Source: Beijerinckiaceae bacterium
Lineage (GTDB): Bacteria; Pseudomonadota; Alphaproteobacteria; Rhizobiales; Beijerinckiaceae
Length of the DNA stretch: 64,000 nt
Reading direction: 5' to 3'
NCBI GenBank assembly: GCA_027531565.1
Contig: JAPZSB010000002.1
Location: 186,001 to 250,000 of the forward strand
In this document: positions 27,060 to 36,100 of the stretch, in pieces
Numbering within the stretch: the stretch's first letter is position 1
How the letters are laid out: every line of letters starts with the position of its first letter
Notes under the pieces: model-generated
The model's database searches: none
Told to the model about the DNA's origin: nothing
The model's input: the letters and a program-made list of their open reading frames with translations, nothing else
Made by a program: the position numbers and the translations under genes

Positions 27060-27072
27060 GGCAAGAATTGCC
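27060..27072 (-). promoter_or_regulatory. Candidate FlbD operator in the fliF promoter
   Basis: GGCAA-TTC-TTGCC on the minus strand, 59 bp before the fliF start. It is 9 bp downstream of the CtrA box, as at flhA. In Caulobacter, FlbD represses fliF from such a site (ftr4); the same role is inferred here. Confidence 0.6.
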
Positions 27073-27081
27073 CGGTGGATG

Positions 27082-27097
27082 GTTACCGGGCCGTTAA
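27082..27097 (-). promoter_or_regulatory. CtrA box of the fliF promoter
   Basis: The minus strand reads TTAA-CGGCCCG-GTAAC, one mismatch from the CtrA consensus TTAA-N7-TTAAC. Caulobacter fliF is a known direct CtrA target. It lies in the 186-bp fliF-pdxA divergent region, which otherwise shows no gene. Confidence 0.65.
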
Positions 27098-27186
27098 TGT
27101 CCTGACCTTTTTTGAACCAGTTCGGGACGAATGCGCATTTTTCCGGGCGGACGATCCCGTCCGCCACCATGCCCAGGAAGGTCGAC

Positions 27187-28185
27187 ATGTCCGCTCCTCT
27201 CGCGATCACCATGGGCGATGCTGCGGGAATCGGCCCCGAAATCATTGCCCGCCATGTCGAGATCCACGGTCCGGACGGCCTCGTCGTGCTCGGCGATCCG
27301 GCCCAGATGCGGCGCGCCTTTGCCCTGATCGGGTCCCGACGTTCCATCGTCTCATGGGAGCAAGACCAGCCCCTCAAGATGAATCCTAAAATTGGCGGCA
27401 CCGATTCGCCGCTGGCGATGATCGATACCGGCTCGGTCCCGGCCGACATCCCCTATGGCGTCATTTCGGCCGAAGCGGGCGCGCTCGCTCATGCCGCCAT
27501 TCTCCGCGCAATCGACCTTGCGATGGCCGGGCGCGTGGCGGGGCTGGTCACCGCGCCGATCCACAAGGAAGCGCTGCATGCCGCCGGAGTGCCCTTCCCG
27601 GGGCATACCGAGATCCTGGCCGACCGGACCGGCACGCGCGATTTCGCGATGATGCTGGCCGAGGGCCCGCTTCGCGTGATCCTCGTCTCGATCCATGTCT
27701 CGCTGCGTCAGGCGCTCGACCTCGTTACCGAGGCGCGGGTGCTGCGGACGATCCGCCTCGCGGACCAGGCGTGCCGGGCGCTCGGCATCGAGCAGCCGCG
27801 AATCGCCGTGGCCGGGCTGAACCCGCATGCCGGCGAGGGCGGGCTGTTCGGCCATGAGGATGCGGAGGTTATCGCCCCGGCCATTGCCGCCGCGCGGGTG
27901 GAAGGACTGGAGGCCAGCGGGCCTTACCCGCCGGATACGGTCTTCATGCGCGCGCGGCGCGGAGCCTTCGATATCGTTGTCGCGCAGTATCACGACCAGG
28001 GGTTGATCCCGGTCAAGCTCAACGGGATCGAGAAGGGTGTCAACGTGACGATCGGGCTGCCGATCATCCGGACGTCGGTCGATCACGGCACGGCGTTCGA
28101 TATTGCCGGCAGGGGGCTGGCCGATCCGTCCAGCCTGAGCGAGGCGATTGCCGTGGCCCGCCGGATGATCGCGGCGCGGGGCTGA
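27187..28185 (+). CDS. pdxA: 4-hydroxythreonine-4-phosphate dehydrogenase PdxA
   Basis: The product has 332 residues from the ATG at 27187 with AGGAAGG upstream. The family motifs ITMGDAAGIGPEI, TAPIHKEALHAAGVPFPGHTE, GLNPHAGEGGLFGHED and AQYHDQGLIPVKL (metal- and substrate-binding His/Asp residues) are all present. The enzyme oxidises 4-phosphohydroxy-L-threonine in pyridoxal phosphate synthesis. It is a biosynthetic guest inside the flagellar region, divergent from fliF. No ksgA or surA is next to it. Confidence 0.95.
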   Translation: MSAPLAITMGDAAGIGPEIIARHVEIHGPDGLVVLGDPAQMRRAFALIGSRRSIVSWEQDQPLKMNPKIGGTDSPLAMIDTGSVPADIPYGVISAEAGALAHAAILRAIDLAMAGRVAGLVTAPIHKEALHAAGVPFPGHTEILADRTGTRDFAMMLAEGPLRVILVSIHVSLRQALDLVTEARVLRTIRLADQACRALGIEQPRIAVAGLNPHAGEGGLFGHEDAEVIAPAIAAARVEGLEASGPYPPDTVFMRARRGAFDIVVAQYHDQGLIPVKLNGIEKGVNVTIGLPIIRTSVDHGTAFDIAGRGLADPSSLSEAIAVARRMIAARG

Positions 28186-28193
28186 TCCCCGAC

Positions 28194-28217
28194 GCCAAAA
28201 AGCCCGCCGAAGCGGGC
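28194..28217. terminator. Terminator between pdxA and sciP (strong on minus strand)
   Basis: GCCCGC (28202-28207) and GCGGGC (28212-28217) form a stem with a CGAA loop. On the minus strand it is followed by an uninterrupted run of five T, ending sciP transcripts 24 bp after the stop. On the plus strand it is followed by CTTGTC and may end pdxA. Confidence 0.8.
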
Positions 28218-28241
28218 CTTGTCGGGCGCGGAGGGCGCCGG

Positions 28242-28517
28242 TTACTGGCGGTAATGCTGGATGCGCGTCGTGCGGAGCCCGGCGAGGCCGTGCTCGTCGA
28301 TCGAATGCTGCCAGGACAGGAATTCCTCGACCGTCAGCGTGTAGCGCGAGCAGGCCTCCTCGAGGGAAAGCAGGCCGCCCCGGACGGCAGCGACCACTTC
28401 GGCCTTCCTGCGGATCACCCACCGGCGGGTTTCCGGCGGCGGCAGATCGGCGATCGTCAGGGGGCTGCCATCGGGACCGATGACATACTTCACACGCGGG
28501 CGAAGTGGTTCACTCAT
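28242..28517 (-). CDS. sciP: CtrA inhibitory protein SciP (DUF1153)
   Basis: The product has 91 residues from the ATG at 28517, which gives the family-typical start just before RVKYVIGPDGSPLTIADLP. The TRRWVIRRKAEVVAAVRGGL helix and the SLEEACSRYTLTVEEFLSW helix-turn-helix are the DUF1153 signature. In Caulobacter, SciP is a small G1-phase protein that represses CtrA-activated genes by binding CtrA or nearby DNA; its own gene is activated by CtrA. A CtrA-like box lies 53 bp upstream. An in-frame TTG at 28538 adds seven residues and is less likely. Confidence 0.93.
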   Translation of the reverse strand: MSEPLRPRVKYVIGPDGSPLTIADLPPPETRRWVIRRKAEVVAAVRGGLLSLEEACSRYTLTVEEFLSWQHSIDEHGLAGLRTTRIQHYRQ

Positions 28518-28569
28518 GGGTACGCTCACAAAACGCAACGACTACATCCATGAGTTTAGGGTCCGCCTC

Positions 28570-28584
28570 TTAAAAAACGCCTAA
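28570..28584 (-). promoter_or_regulatory. CtrA-like box upstream of sciP
   Basis: The minus strand reads TTAG-GCGTTTT-TTAA, one mismatch from TTAA-N7-TTAA. It lies between flgD and sciP, 53 bp before the sciP start codon. It fits the known CtrA to SciP negative loop. Confidence 0.6.
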
Positions 28585-28596
28585 GTCTCCCCCGGG

Positions 28597-29250
28597 TTAT
28601 CGACGGATCGATTTGACGGATGTCATCGGCACGCCGATATCGCCGATCTTGAGCACCGGGACCTCGCTGGTGACATCGACATTGTCGACCGTGCCGGTGA
28701 TTTCCGACTTGATCGACATGGCCTGGCCGGCGGCATCGCGCGCGGCGACCACGATGGTGTATTGCCCGGCCGGGGCATTGGTGCCGCTGGTGGTGCGGCC
28801 GTCCCAGACGAAGCTCTGGTCACCGGCGGTGATGACCTTCTGGGCCGCGTAGACCTCGTTGCCGCTCTTGTCCTTGATGGTGATCGTGGCGGAGCCGGTC
28901 TTCGGCGCGTTGATCTGCCACGTCGCCTTGCCGTTCTGCAGCGCGGTCGTCGTGCCGTCCGCCGTGACATTCGCGCCAACGAAGCCAAGGGCATTGGTCA
29001 GGTTCGCGGTCTTGTTCGCGGTGAGAAGCGACGTGAGGTTGTCATTCGTCTTGATCTGCTGCTCGACGCTGGCGAACTGGACGAGCTGCTGGGTGAACTG
29101 GTTGGTATCCAGCGGATCCAGCGGGCTCTGGTTCTTGAGCTGCGTGGTCAGCAGCTGCAGGAACTGGTCGAAATTGTCCGCGATGCGGGCAGCGGGATTG
29201 GACGTGGAACTCGACGCAGGCGTCGAGGTGACATTGGAGACGGTGGTCAT
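28597..29250 (-). CDS. flgD: Flagellar hook capping protein FlgD
   Basis: The 217-residue protein has the FlgD N-terminal signature FLQLLTTQLKNQSPLDPLD, continued by TNQFTQQLVQFASVEQQI. A C-terminal FlgD Ig/tudor-like part follows (ATITIKDKSGNEVY, FVWDGRTTSGTNAPAGQYTI). It acts as scaffold for hook assembly. It follows fliK by 13 bp, so the two form an operon driven by the sigma-54-type promoter upstream of fliK. Confidence 0.93.
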   Translation of the reverse strand: MTTVSNVTSTPASSSTSNPAARIADNFDQFLQLLTTQLKNQSPLDPLDTNQFTQQLVQFASVEQQIKTNDNLTSLLTANKTANLTNALGFVGANVTADGTTTALQNGKATWQINAPKTGSATITIKDKSGNEVYAAQKVITAGDQSFVWDGRTTSGTNAPAGQYTIVVAARDAAGQAMSIKSEITGTVDNVDVTSEVPVLKIGDIGVPMTSVKSIRR

Positions 29251-29263
29251 CGTGCCCTCGCGA

Positions 29264-30766
29264 TCAGATCATCAGATCCAGGCTGGTGTTGGGGATGAGG
29301 GCGCGACGCATCACCAATTCGCCCATCTGCGGTGTGGTGCCGATATCCTCGAGCCCCTGCTGGGACGAGCCCTGACGGCCCCGTTCCTGCTGCTGGCCCG
29401 ACTGGCCCTCGCCCCTCAGGGAGAAGGTCAGTCCATCGGCGGATTGCTTCAGGCCGGCCTGTTCGAAGGCCTGCTGGAGCGTGGAAGCATCGCGGCGCAG
29501 CATCTGCAGCGTCTCGACGCGATCGACAACGAGGCTGGCATTCACTTCGCCATTCTCCTTGATCTGGAGTTTCACATCGACGCGGCCGAGCTCGGCCGGA
29601 TCGAGGCGGATCTGGAAATTCGTGACCCCGCGCACCGCCTGCATGCCGATCTCGATCGGCAGCATCTGCAGCGGTGTCGGGCGGATGGCCGCCGTCTCGG
29701 CCTGGCCGAGACCGGCGGTCGGAAGCGAGCGGTCGAGGCCGGCAAGGATATCCGCCGGGCGATAGATTGCGTTCTGGGTGCCCATGCCGTGGAACAACTC
29801 GGCGAAAGGCGTTGTCCGGACCGGGTGATGACCCTGGCCCGCGCCCTGGGCTTTCGCCTCCGTCCCGACCGGATTTGTGGCGGTCTCCGCGGCCTTGGCG
29901 CCCTTGCCCGAAGTCTCGGCAGCCGCAAGGAGCGATCCCGCTTCGACGCCGGTGGTTTCCGCGGTTGCGCCCGCGTCCGGGGCGGACTTGCCGGCCGGAG
30001 CCACGATGGCAGCCGTTCCGGCATCCTTGGCCGGGGCAGCATTCGCCTCGGTCGTGGCGGTGGCTTCCGTGGCCGCCTTGGCGGCCATCGCGGCCGCTCC
30101 GGTTGCGGCAACGACGTCGCCGTCTGCGGGCGCCTCGCCCGCAGGTGCGGGGACAGCAGCCGGAACCGCGGCAATGCCATCGGCATCGACCGGCGTGTCA
30201 ACAGCGACAGCCACGGCCGTCTCGGCCGTGACATCCGTGGCTTCGCCTTCGGTCGTGCCGGCCTTATCCGCGGCCGCAGCCTCGTCGCCTTCCGCCTTGG
30301 CGATGGCATCGGTTTCGCCGGATTCATCGCCGCCGGCCTGCGCTTCGGCCGTCTCCTCGCCCTCGGGCTTGTCGCCTTCGGCCTCGCCCTGTGTCTCGCG
30401 GGCCTCGTCGGCGGACCGACGCTCGTCAGCCCGGGCCTTGGTCGCATCGTCAGCCCGGTCGTCCTTGCGGTCCGCCCGCTTCGGGGCGGTGTCATCGGGC
30501 CGGCCGCGCGGCGCGTCCTGTTCTTCGGCCGCCGGGTTCGCGCGGGGCGACGGATCGGGCGCATTCTCCCGCGGGGGGACCGGACGTGCCTCGCTGCGCT
30601 GCGGCCCTGGCGCCGATCGGGCCCATTCCGAGACCAGCGAACCGAAATTGTCCGGCTCGTTCCCGTCCCGGGCGGTCTGGCGTTCACCCGGCCGCATCTC
30701 GGCCCGGCGAGTGGCGATCTCGGTCAGGGCATTGGTCAGGCTGGTCAGCATCGTGTTCGACATCAT
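29264..30766 (-). CDS. fliK: Flagellar hook-length control protein FliK
   Basis: The product has 500 residues from the ATG at 30766, with AGGA 6 bp upstream; starting further upstream would place the start inside the sigma-54 element. Most of the protein (about 30-340) is low-complexity Ala/Glu/Asp/Thr-rich sequence, as in other FliK rulers. The conserved C-terminal substrate-switching domain reads [19 protein letters not shown], then [27 protein letters not shown]. It measures the hook and switches export specificity with FlhB. Confidence 0.9.
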   Translation of the reverse strand: MMSNTMLTSLTNALTEIATRRAEMRPGERQTARDGNEPDNFGSLVSEWARSAPGPQRSEARPVPPRENAPDPSPRANPAAEEQDAPRGRPDDTAPKRADRKDDRADDATKARADERRSADEARETQGEAEGDKPEGEETAEAQAGGDESGETDAIAKAEGDEAAAADKAGTTEGEATDVTAETAVAVAVDTPVDADGIAAVPAAVPAPAGEAPADGDVVAATGAAAMAAKAATEATATTEANAAPAKDAGTAAIVAPAGKSAPDAGATAETTGVEAGSLLAAAETSGKGAKAAETATNPVGTEAKAQGAGQGHHPVRTTPFAELFHGMGTQNAIYRPADILAGLDRSLPTAGLGQAETAAIRPTPLQMLPIEIGMQAVRGVTNFQIRLDPAELGRVDVKLQIKENGEVNASLVVDRVETLQMLRRDASTLQQAFEQAGLKQSADGLTFSLRGEGQSGQQQERGRQGSSQQGLEDIGTTPQMGELVMRRALIPNTSLDLMI

Positions 30767-30797
30767 GCGCAATCCTGTTTGCGTTCCGTGTCGGACC

Positions 30798-30813
30798 TGC
30801 AAGCCGGAGGCCA
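30798..30813 (-). promoter_or_regulatory. Sigma-54 (-24/-12) promoter of fliK-flgD
   Basis: The minus strand reads TGGCCT-CCGGC-TTGCA, against the consensus TGGCAC-N5-TTGCA, with correct GG to GC spacing of 12. The inferred start of transcription is near 30787, about 20 nt before the fliK ATG. A class III flagellar operon with this element should need FlbD. Confidence 0.7.
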
Positions 30814-30908
30814 GTTTGAAAGACCGAACAAATTATTGTAATATAATATTTATTTCGCGCGTCTGCTTCGGGATGGCCCGTCCATTCTTGCCGTTCGGCC
30901 CCGTGGAT

Positions 30909-30925
30909 CCGGCAAAAATTGCCGG
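30909..30925. promoter_or_regulatory. Candidate FlbD enhancer: perfect 17-bp palindrome
   Basis: CCGGCAA-AAA-TTGCCGG is a perfect 7-bp inverted repeat about 105 bp upstream of the -24 element of fliK. Its 13-bp core equals the flhA palindrome. Between enhancer and promoter lies a very AT-rich stretch (about 30828-30860) that would favour bending. It is also 52 bp upstream of mnmA on the other strand. Confidence 0.65.
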
Positions 30926-30977
30926 TTCCCACCCCCGAGGCTGGAAAGACAGGGCAATCCGGGCTATGGAGGGCCTG

Positions 30978-32159
30978 ATGCTGAACTCGCTCGATCTCGC
31001 CAAAAAGCCCGAAGACACACGGGTTGTTGTCGCCATGTCCGGCGGCATTGATTCATCGGTGGCTGCCGCCCTGATGAAGCAGGCCGGCTATGACGTGGTC
31101 GGGATCACGCTCCAGCTCTACGATCACGGCGCGGCGACGCACCGGACCGGCGCGTGCTGCGCGGGCCGCGACATCCAGGATGCGCGCAATGTCGCCGCCC
31201 ATCTCGGCATCCCGCATTATGTGCTCGATTACGAGAGCCGTTTCCGCGAGGAGGTGATCGACCGGTTCGTCGACAGCTATGCCGCAGGCGAAACGCCCAT
31301 CCCCTGTGTCGATTGCAACCGGACGGTGAAATTCCGCGATCTGCTGCGTTTCGCCGAGGATCTCGGTGCGGATTGTTTGGTGACCGGGCATTATGTCGAG
31401 AGCCGCCTGATGCCGAATGGCCATCGGGCCCTGTTCCGCCCGCATGATCTTGACCGCGACCAGAGCTATTTCCTCTACGCGACCACGCAGAAGCAGCTCG
31501 ACCTGCTCCGGTTCCCGCTGGCCGGGCTGACAAAACCGGAAACCCGCGAGGTTGCCCGGTCGATGGGCATCGCCATCGCCGACAAGCCGGACAGCCAGGA
31601 TATCTGTTTCGTGCCGAGCGGGAACTACGCCGCCCTGGTCGAGAAGCTGCGTCCGGAAGCGACCCAGCCCGGCATCATCCGCCATGTCGATGGCCGCGAA
31701 CTCGGCCGGCATGATGGGATCATCCGCTACACGATCGGGCAGCGCCGGGGCCTTGGCATCGCCTCGCGGGATCCGCTCTACGTCGTCCGGATCGATGCGG
31801 GCACGCGGGAAGTGGTTGTCGGCCCGCGCGAGGCGCTGGCTGTCCGCAGCCTCGAGCTGCGCGATGTCAACTGGTTGGGCGATGTCCTGCCCGACCGCCT
31901 GCCGGCCAATGGGATCGAGGTTTTCGCCCGGGTCCGGTCCACGCGGCCGCCCCGGCCCGCCATCTTCCGGCGGGATGGCGATGTCTTCGTCGTCGAGCTG
32001 CTCGATGGGGAGGAAGGCGTGGCGCCGGGCCAGGCCTGCGTTCTTTATGCCGAGGGCGAGGGCCAGTCGCGCGTGCTCGGGGGCGGCACGATCGGCCGTC
32101 GCCGCGCGCCGGGCCAGACCGTGCCGGATGATGCGAAGGTGGCGCTGGGCGCCGCCTGA
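30978..32159 (+). CDS. mnmA: tRNA-specific 2-thiouridylase MnmA
   Basis: The product has 393 residues from the ATG at 30978, with GGAGGG 4 bp upstream; longer in-frame extensions run antisense to fliK. The PP-loop motif [14 protein letters not shown] is at the N-terminus. The two catalytic cysteines lie in [11 protein letters not shown] and [10 protein letters not shown]. The protein thiolates U34 of tRNA-Lys, -Glu and -Gln using sulfur relayed from IscS. It is divergent from fliK. Confidence 0.95.
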   Translation: MLNSLDLAKKPEDTRVVVAMSGGIDSSVAAALMKQAGYDVVGITLQLYDHGAATHRTGACCAGRDIQDARNVAAHLGIPHYVLDYESRFREEVIDRFVDSYAAGETPIPCVDCNRTVKFRDLLRFAEDLGADCLVTGHYVESRLMPNGHRALFRPHDLDRDQSYFLYATTQKQLDLLRFPLAGLTKPETREVARSMGIAIADKPDSQDICFVPSGNYAALVEKLRPEATQPGIIRHVDGRELGRHDGIIRYTIGQRRGLGIASRDPLYVVRIDAGTREVVVGPREALAVRSLELRDVNWLGDVLPDRLPANGIEVFARVRSTRPPRPAIFRRDGDVFVVELLDGEEGVAPGQACVLYAEGEGQSRVLGGGTIGRRRAPGQTVPDDAKVALGAA

Positions 32160-32194
32160 TCGACCTGAACATGCCAGATCGCAGGGGAGCGGGA

Positions 32195-32854
32195 ATGGCC
32201 AAGGATATCGACCTGTCGACCATCACGAAGGCCTACGCCAAATGGGCGCCGGTCTATGACATGATCTATTCCCGCATCCTGCGGCCCGGCCGGAACGAGG
32301 CCGTCAAGGCCGCCCTGGCCTGCGGCAGGGAGATCCTCGAGGTCGGTGTCGGGACCGGGCTCTCGCTGGGGGATTATCCTGCCGGCTACCGCGTGACCGG
32401 GATCGACCTGTCGAAACCGATGCTCGACAAGGCGGCGGAGAAGCTGGCGGGGCTGCCCGGCCATGCCGTCACCGGCCTCGCCGTGATGGATGCCTGCCGG
32501 CTCGGCTTCCGTGATGCCACGTTCGATGCGGTTGTCGGACAATACATGATCACACTGGTGCCCGATGCCGAGGTTGCCCTCGATGAATTCGCGCGCGTGG
32601 TGAAGCCCGGCGGCGAGATCATCCTCGTCAATCATATCGGAGCGGAGAAGGGCTTCGTCGCCATGCTGGAAAAGGCCGCGGCTCCCTTCGCCAAGCGCGT
32701 CGGATGGCGCTCCGAATTCCAGCTGCAACGGATCCGGAACTGGGCCAGCCAGGCCGGCTTTTCCGTGGCTTCTGCGAAGCGCGTCGGGTTTGCCGGCTTC
32801 TTTACCGTCGTCCGGCTGCGGGATGCCCGCATCGCCAAGGCCGAGGCGGCCTGA
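32195..32854 (+). CDS. pmtA: SAM-dependent methyltransferase, PmtA-like (phosphatidylethanolamine N-methyltransferase)
   Basis: The product has 219 residues from the ATG at 32195, preceded by AGGGGAGCGGG. The N-terminal YAKWAPVYDMIYSRILRPGRNEAV motif resembles the Rhodobacter-type PmtA. The SAM-binding motif is ILEVGVGTGLSL, followed by GIDLSKPMLDKA and VVGQYMITLVPD. PmtA methylates phosphatidylethanolamine toward phosphatidylcholine at the inner membrane. A different small-molecule or quinone methyltransferase cannot be ruled out from sequence alone. It lies 35 bp after mnmA, possibly cotranscribed. Confidence 0.75.
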   Translation: MAKDIDLSTITKAYAKWAPVYDMIYSRILRPGRNEAVKAALACGREILEVGVGTGLSLGDYPAGYRVTGIDLSKPMLDKAAEKLAGLPGHAVTGLAVMDACRLGFRDATFDAVVGQYMITLVPDAEVALDEFARVVKPGGEIILVNHIGAEKGFVAMLEKAAAPFAKRVGWRSEFQLQRIRNWASQAGFSVASAKRVGFAGFFTVVRLRDARIAKAEAA

Positions 32855-32932
32855 TTGCGATAGGCCCTTGACCGGCGCGGCGCGGGCCCTTATGCGGGGG
32901 GCTCTCGCGCGGCGCCTCATGCCGTCAGGGAT

Positions 32933-33009
32933 GGCAGTGTAGCTCAGCTGGTTAGAGCGTGGCACTCATAATGCCAAGGTCGGTGGTTCGAGCCCACTCA
33001 CTGCTACCA
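32933..33009 (+). tRNA. tRNA with CAU anticodon (elongator Met most likely)
   Basis: This is a 77-nt cloverleaf: acceptor GGCAGTG pairs with CACTGCT (first pair G-U), D arm AGCTCAGCTGGTTAGAGC, anticodon loop CTCATAA, T arm GGTGG-TTCGAGC-CCACT, discriminator A and encoded CCA. The absence of the initiator features (C1-A72 mismatch, three G-C pairs under the anticodon) argues against tRNA-fMet. A lysidine-modified tRNA-Ile2(CAU) is the alternative. Confidence 0.9.
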
Positions 33010-33081
33010 TCCCGTCTTTCCGCGCCGTGATCATCGTGTCCTGATCCAAACTCCGCCCGGCGCCACGCGCCGGTGCAGCAG

Positions 33082-33109
33082 GCTGCCGCTCCCCTGCGGG
33101 AGCGGCAGC
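33082..33109 (-). terminator. Strong hairpin after the RND pump gene
   Basis: GCTGCCGCTCCC (33082-33093) and GGGAGCGGCAGC (33098-33109) form a perfect 12-bp stem with a CTGC loop, 3 bp after the stop of the minus-strand pump gene. No T-run follows. Confidence 0.6.
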
Positions 33110-33112
33110 GCG

Positions 33113-36100
33113 TCAGGTGGCTTCCGACGGTTCCGGCGCAGCAGCCGGCTTCTTCTTCCGCGAGAAGGACATCAGCCAGCTGCAGACGACATAGAAGACC
33201 GGCGTGAAGATCAGGCCGAAGAAGGTGACCCCGATCATTCCCGAGAACACCGCGATCCCGAGGGACTGGCGCATTTCCGCGCCGGCGCCCTGCGCGATGA
33301 CAAGCGGCAGCACGCCGAGGATGAAGGCGAGCGAGGTCATCAGGATCGGGCGGAGGCGGGTCCGGGCCGCCTCGATGGCGCCCTCGATCCGCGACCGGCC
33401 CTCATCTTCGGCCTGCTTGGCGAATTCGACGATCAGGATCGCGTTCTTCGCCGCGAGCCCGACCAGCACCACCAACCCGATATCGACAAGGATGTTCCGG
33501 TCCAGCCCCGCGATCCTGACGCCGATCATCGCGGCGAAGATGCACATCGGCACGATTAGCAGAACGGCGAGCGGCAGGAGCCAGCTTTCATACAGCGCCG
33601 CCAGCAGCAGGTAGACGAAGATCACGGCCAGGCCGAAGGCGATGATCGTCGTGTTGCCGGCGAGCTTCTCCTGCAGAGCGATTTCCGTCCATTCGAAGCC
33701 GAAGCCCGAGGGCAGGCGCTCGCGTGCGATCTTCTCGATCGCGGCGATGCCCTGCCCGGAGGAGTAGCCGGGTGCCAGCGAGACCTGCACTTCCGCTGCC
33801 GGATAAAGGTTGTAGCGCGGCACCCGGTAGGCGCCTGTGATGTTGGAGAAGGCGGCGACGGAACCGATCGGGACCATCTCGCCGTCGACGTTGCGCGTCT
33901 TGAGATTGGCCACGTCGCGCAGATCGAGACGATAAGGATTGTCGGCCTGCGCCGTGACCCGGTAGGTGCGCCCGAGAACGTTGAAATCGTTCACGAAGGA
34001 GGAACCCATATAGATCGAGAGCGCCTCGAAGACCCGGCCGATCGGCACGCCGAGCATTTCCGACTTCGTGCGGTCGATATCGGCATAGATCTGCGGTGTG
34101 CGGGTGGAGAACAGCGTGTAGGCCTGCGTGAGGCCGGGCGTCTGCATCGCCGAACCGGCGATGATCCACGCTGCGCCTTCCAATGCCGGCAAGCCACGTC
34201 CACCCCGGTCCTGGACATAGCCCTTGAGGCCGCCGCCCGTCCCGATGCCCGGCACGGCCGGCGGTTCGATCACCAGCGAGAAGGCTTCGGGGATCGCGAA
34301 CATCTGACGGCGGAGATCGTTGAGGATGTCCTTGCCGGTTAGCTTGAGTGCCTCGCGATCCTTGAAGTCGGAGAGTGTCACGAAGACGACGCCGCCATTC
34401 GGCGCGTTGGTGAAGGTGGCGCCGTCCAGCCCGACGAAGGCCACGGCGTTCTTCACGCCCGGGCGCGAGAGCAGGATATCCGAGGCGCGGCGGATGACGG
34501 CATCGCTGCGCTCCAGCGTCGAGCCCGGCGGAAGCTGGAACGCGACGATGAGATAGCCGCGATCGAGCTGCGGGATGAGGCCGGTCGGGACGACCCGGAT
34601 CTGGTAGGCCGTCAGGCCGATCAGGCCGCCATAGACCACGAGGACCATCATCGAGAGGCGGATCATCCGCGAGGTCAGCATGCCGTAGCGGTTCGAGAGC
34701 CAGTCGAAACCCCGGTTGAAGGCGCCGAAGAAGGCGCGGATCGGGGCGCCCAGCCTGCCGCCGGCTTTGTGATGCGGATCATGCGGCTTCAGCAGCACCG
34801 CCGACAGGGCGGGCGAGAGCGTCAGCGAGACGAAGGCCGAGATGGCCGTCGAGGCGGCGATGGTAATCGCGAACTGGCGGTAGAACGAGCCCTGCAACCC
34901 TTCGATGAAGGCCGTGGGGATGAAGACCGCGCAAAGGACCAGCGAGATCGCGATCAGCGCGCCGCCGACCTCGTCCATCGTCTTGTGTGCGGCCTCGCTG
35001 GGAGAGAAGCCCTCGCGCAGGTAGCGCTCGACATTCTCGACCACGACGATCGCGTCGTCGACCACGATGCCGATCGCGAGGACAAGCCCGAACAGCGACA
35101 GCGTGTTGAACGAGATGCCGGCCATCGCCATGATCAGGAAGGTGCCGACCAGCGAGACGGGAATGGCGAGGATGGGGATGATCGCAGCCCGCCAGGATTG
35201 GAGGAACAGCACCACCACCACGATGACGAGGAGCGTGGCCTCGATCAGCGTTTTCACCACCTCGTTGACCGATTGCTGGATGAATTCGGTCGGGTTGTAG
35301 ACCACGGAATAGCTCAGGCCGGACGGGAAGGTCTCGGCCATGCGGGCCATTTCCCGGGTCAGCGCATCGGAGGTCGTCAGCGCATTGGAGCCGGGGCGCT
35401 GGAAGACGCCGATGGCGACTGCGTTCTTGTTGTTGAGATAGGCGTTGATCGAATAATCCTGGCTGCCGAGTTCCGTCCGGGCGACATCGCGCACGCGGAC
35501 AACGCCGTTGCTGTCCGACCGGATGATGATGCTGGCGAATTCCTCGACATCGGTCAGCCGGCCCAGCGTCTGGACGGAGAGCTGGAACGCGGCGTCGGAA
35601 CTTGCGGGCGGCTGGTTGATCGAACCGGCGGCGACCTGCAGGTTTGCCGCGCGCAACGCCGCCACGACCTCGCCGGCCGTCAGGTTGCGGGCGGCGACCC
35701 GGGCCGGATCGAGCCAGACTCGCATCGAATAGTCGCGCGCGCCGAAGACGCTGATATTGCCGACGCCATCGACGCGCCCGAGCACATCCTTCACGTAGAG
35801 CGTGGTGTAGTTCGAGATGTATTGCTGGTCCCGGGTGCCATCGGGCGAGGTCATGTGGATGACCATCATCAGGTCGGGCGAGGATTTCCGGACCTGTACG
35901 CCCTGCCGGCGGACTTCCTCCGGCAGCCGGGCTTCCGCGCCGGAGACGCGGTTCTGCACCAGCACCTGCGCCTGGTCGACATTGGTGCCCGGCTTGAACA
36001 CCACATTGATCGAGACGCGGCCATCCCCTGTCGATTGCGAGGAGATGTAGAGCATGTTGTCAACGCCGTTCACTTCCTGCTCGATCGGTGCGGCGACGGT

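Noticed and set aside
28859-30841. A 660-codon frame antisense to fliK
   Set aside because: Made of Gly/Arg and Ala repeats that mirror the low-complexity part of FliK. The fliK C-terminal domain, sigma-54 element and operon position support the minus strand.
32961-32977. TGGCAC...TGCC as a sigma-54 promoter
   Set aside because: It lies inside the anticodon arm of the CAU tRNA and the spacing is wrong.
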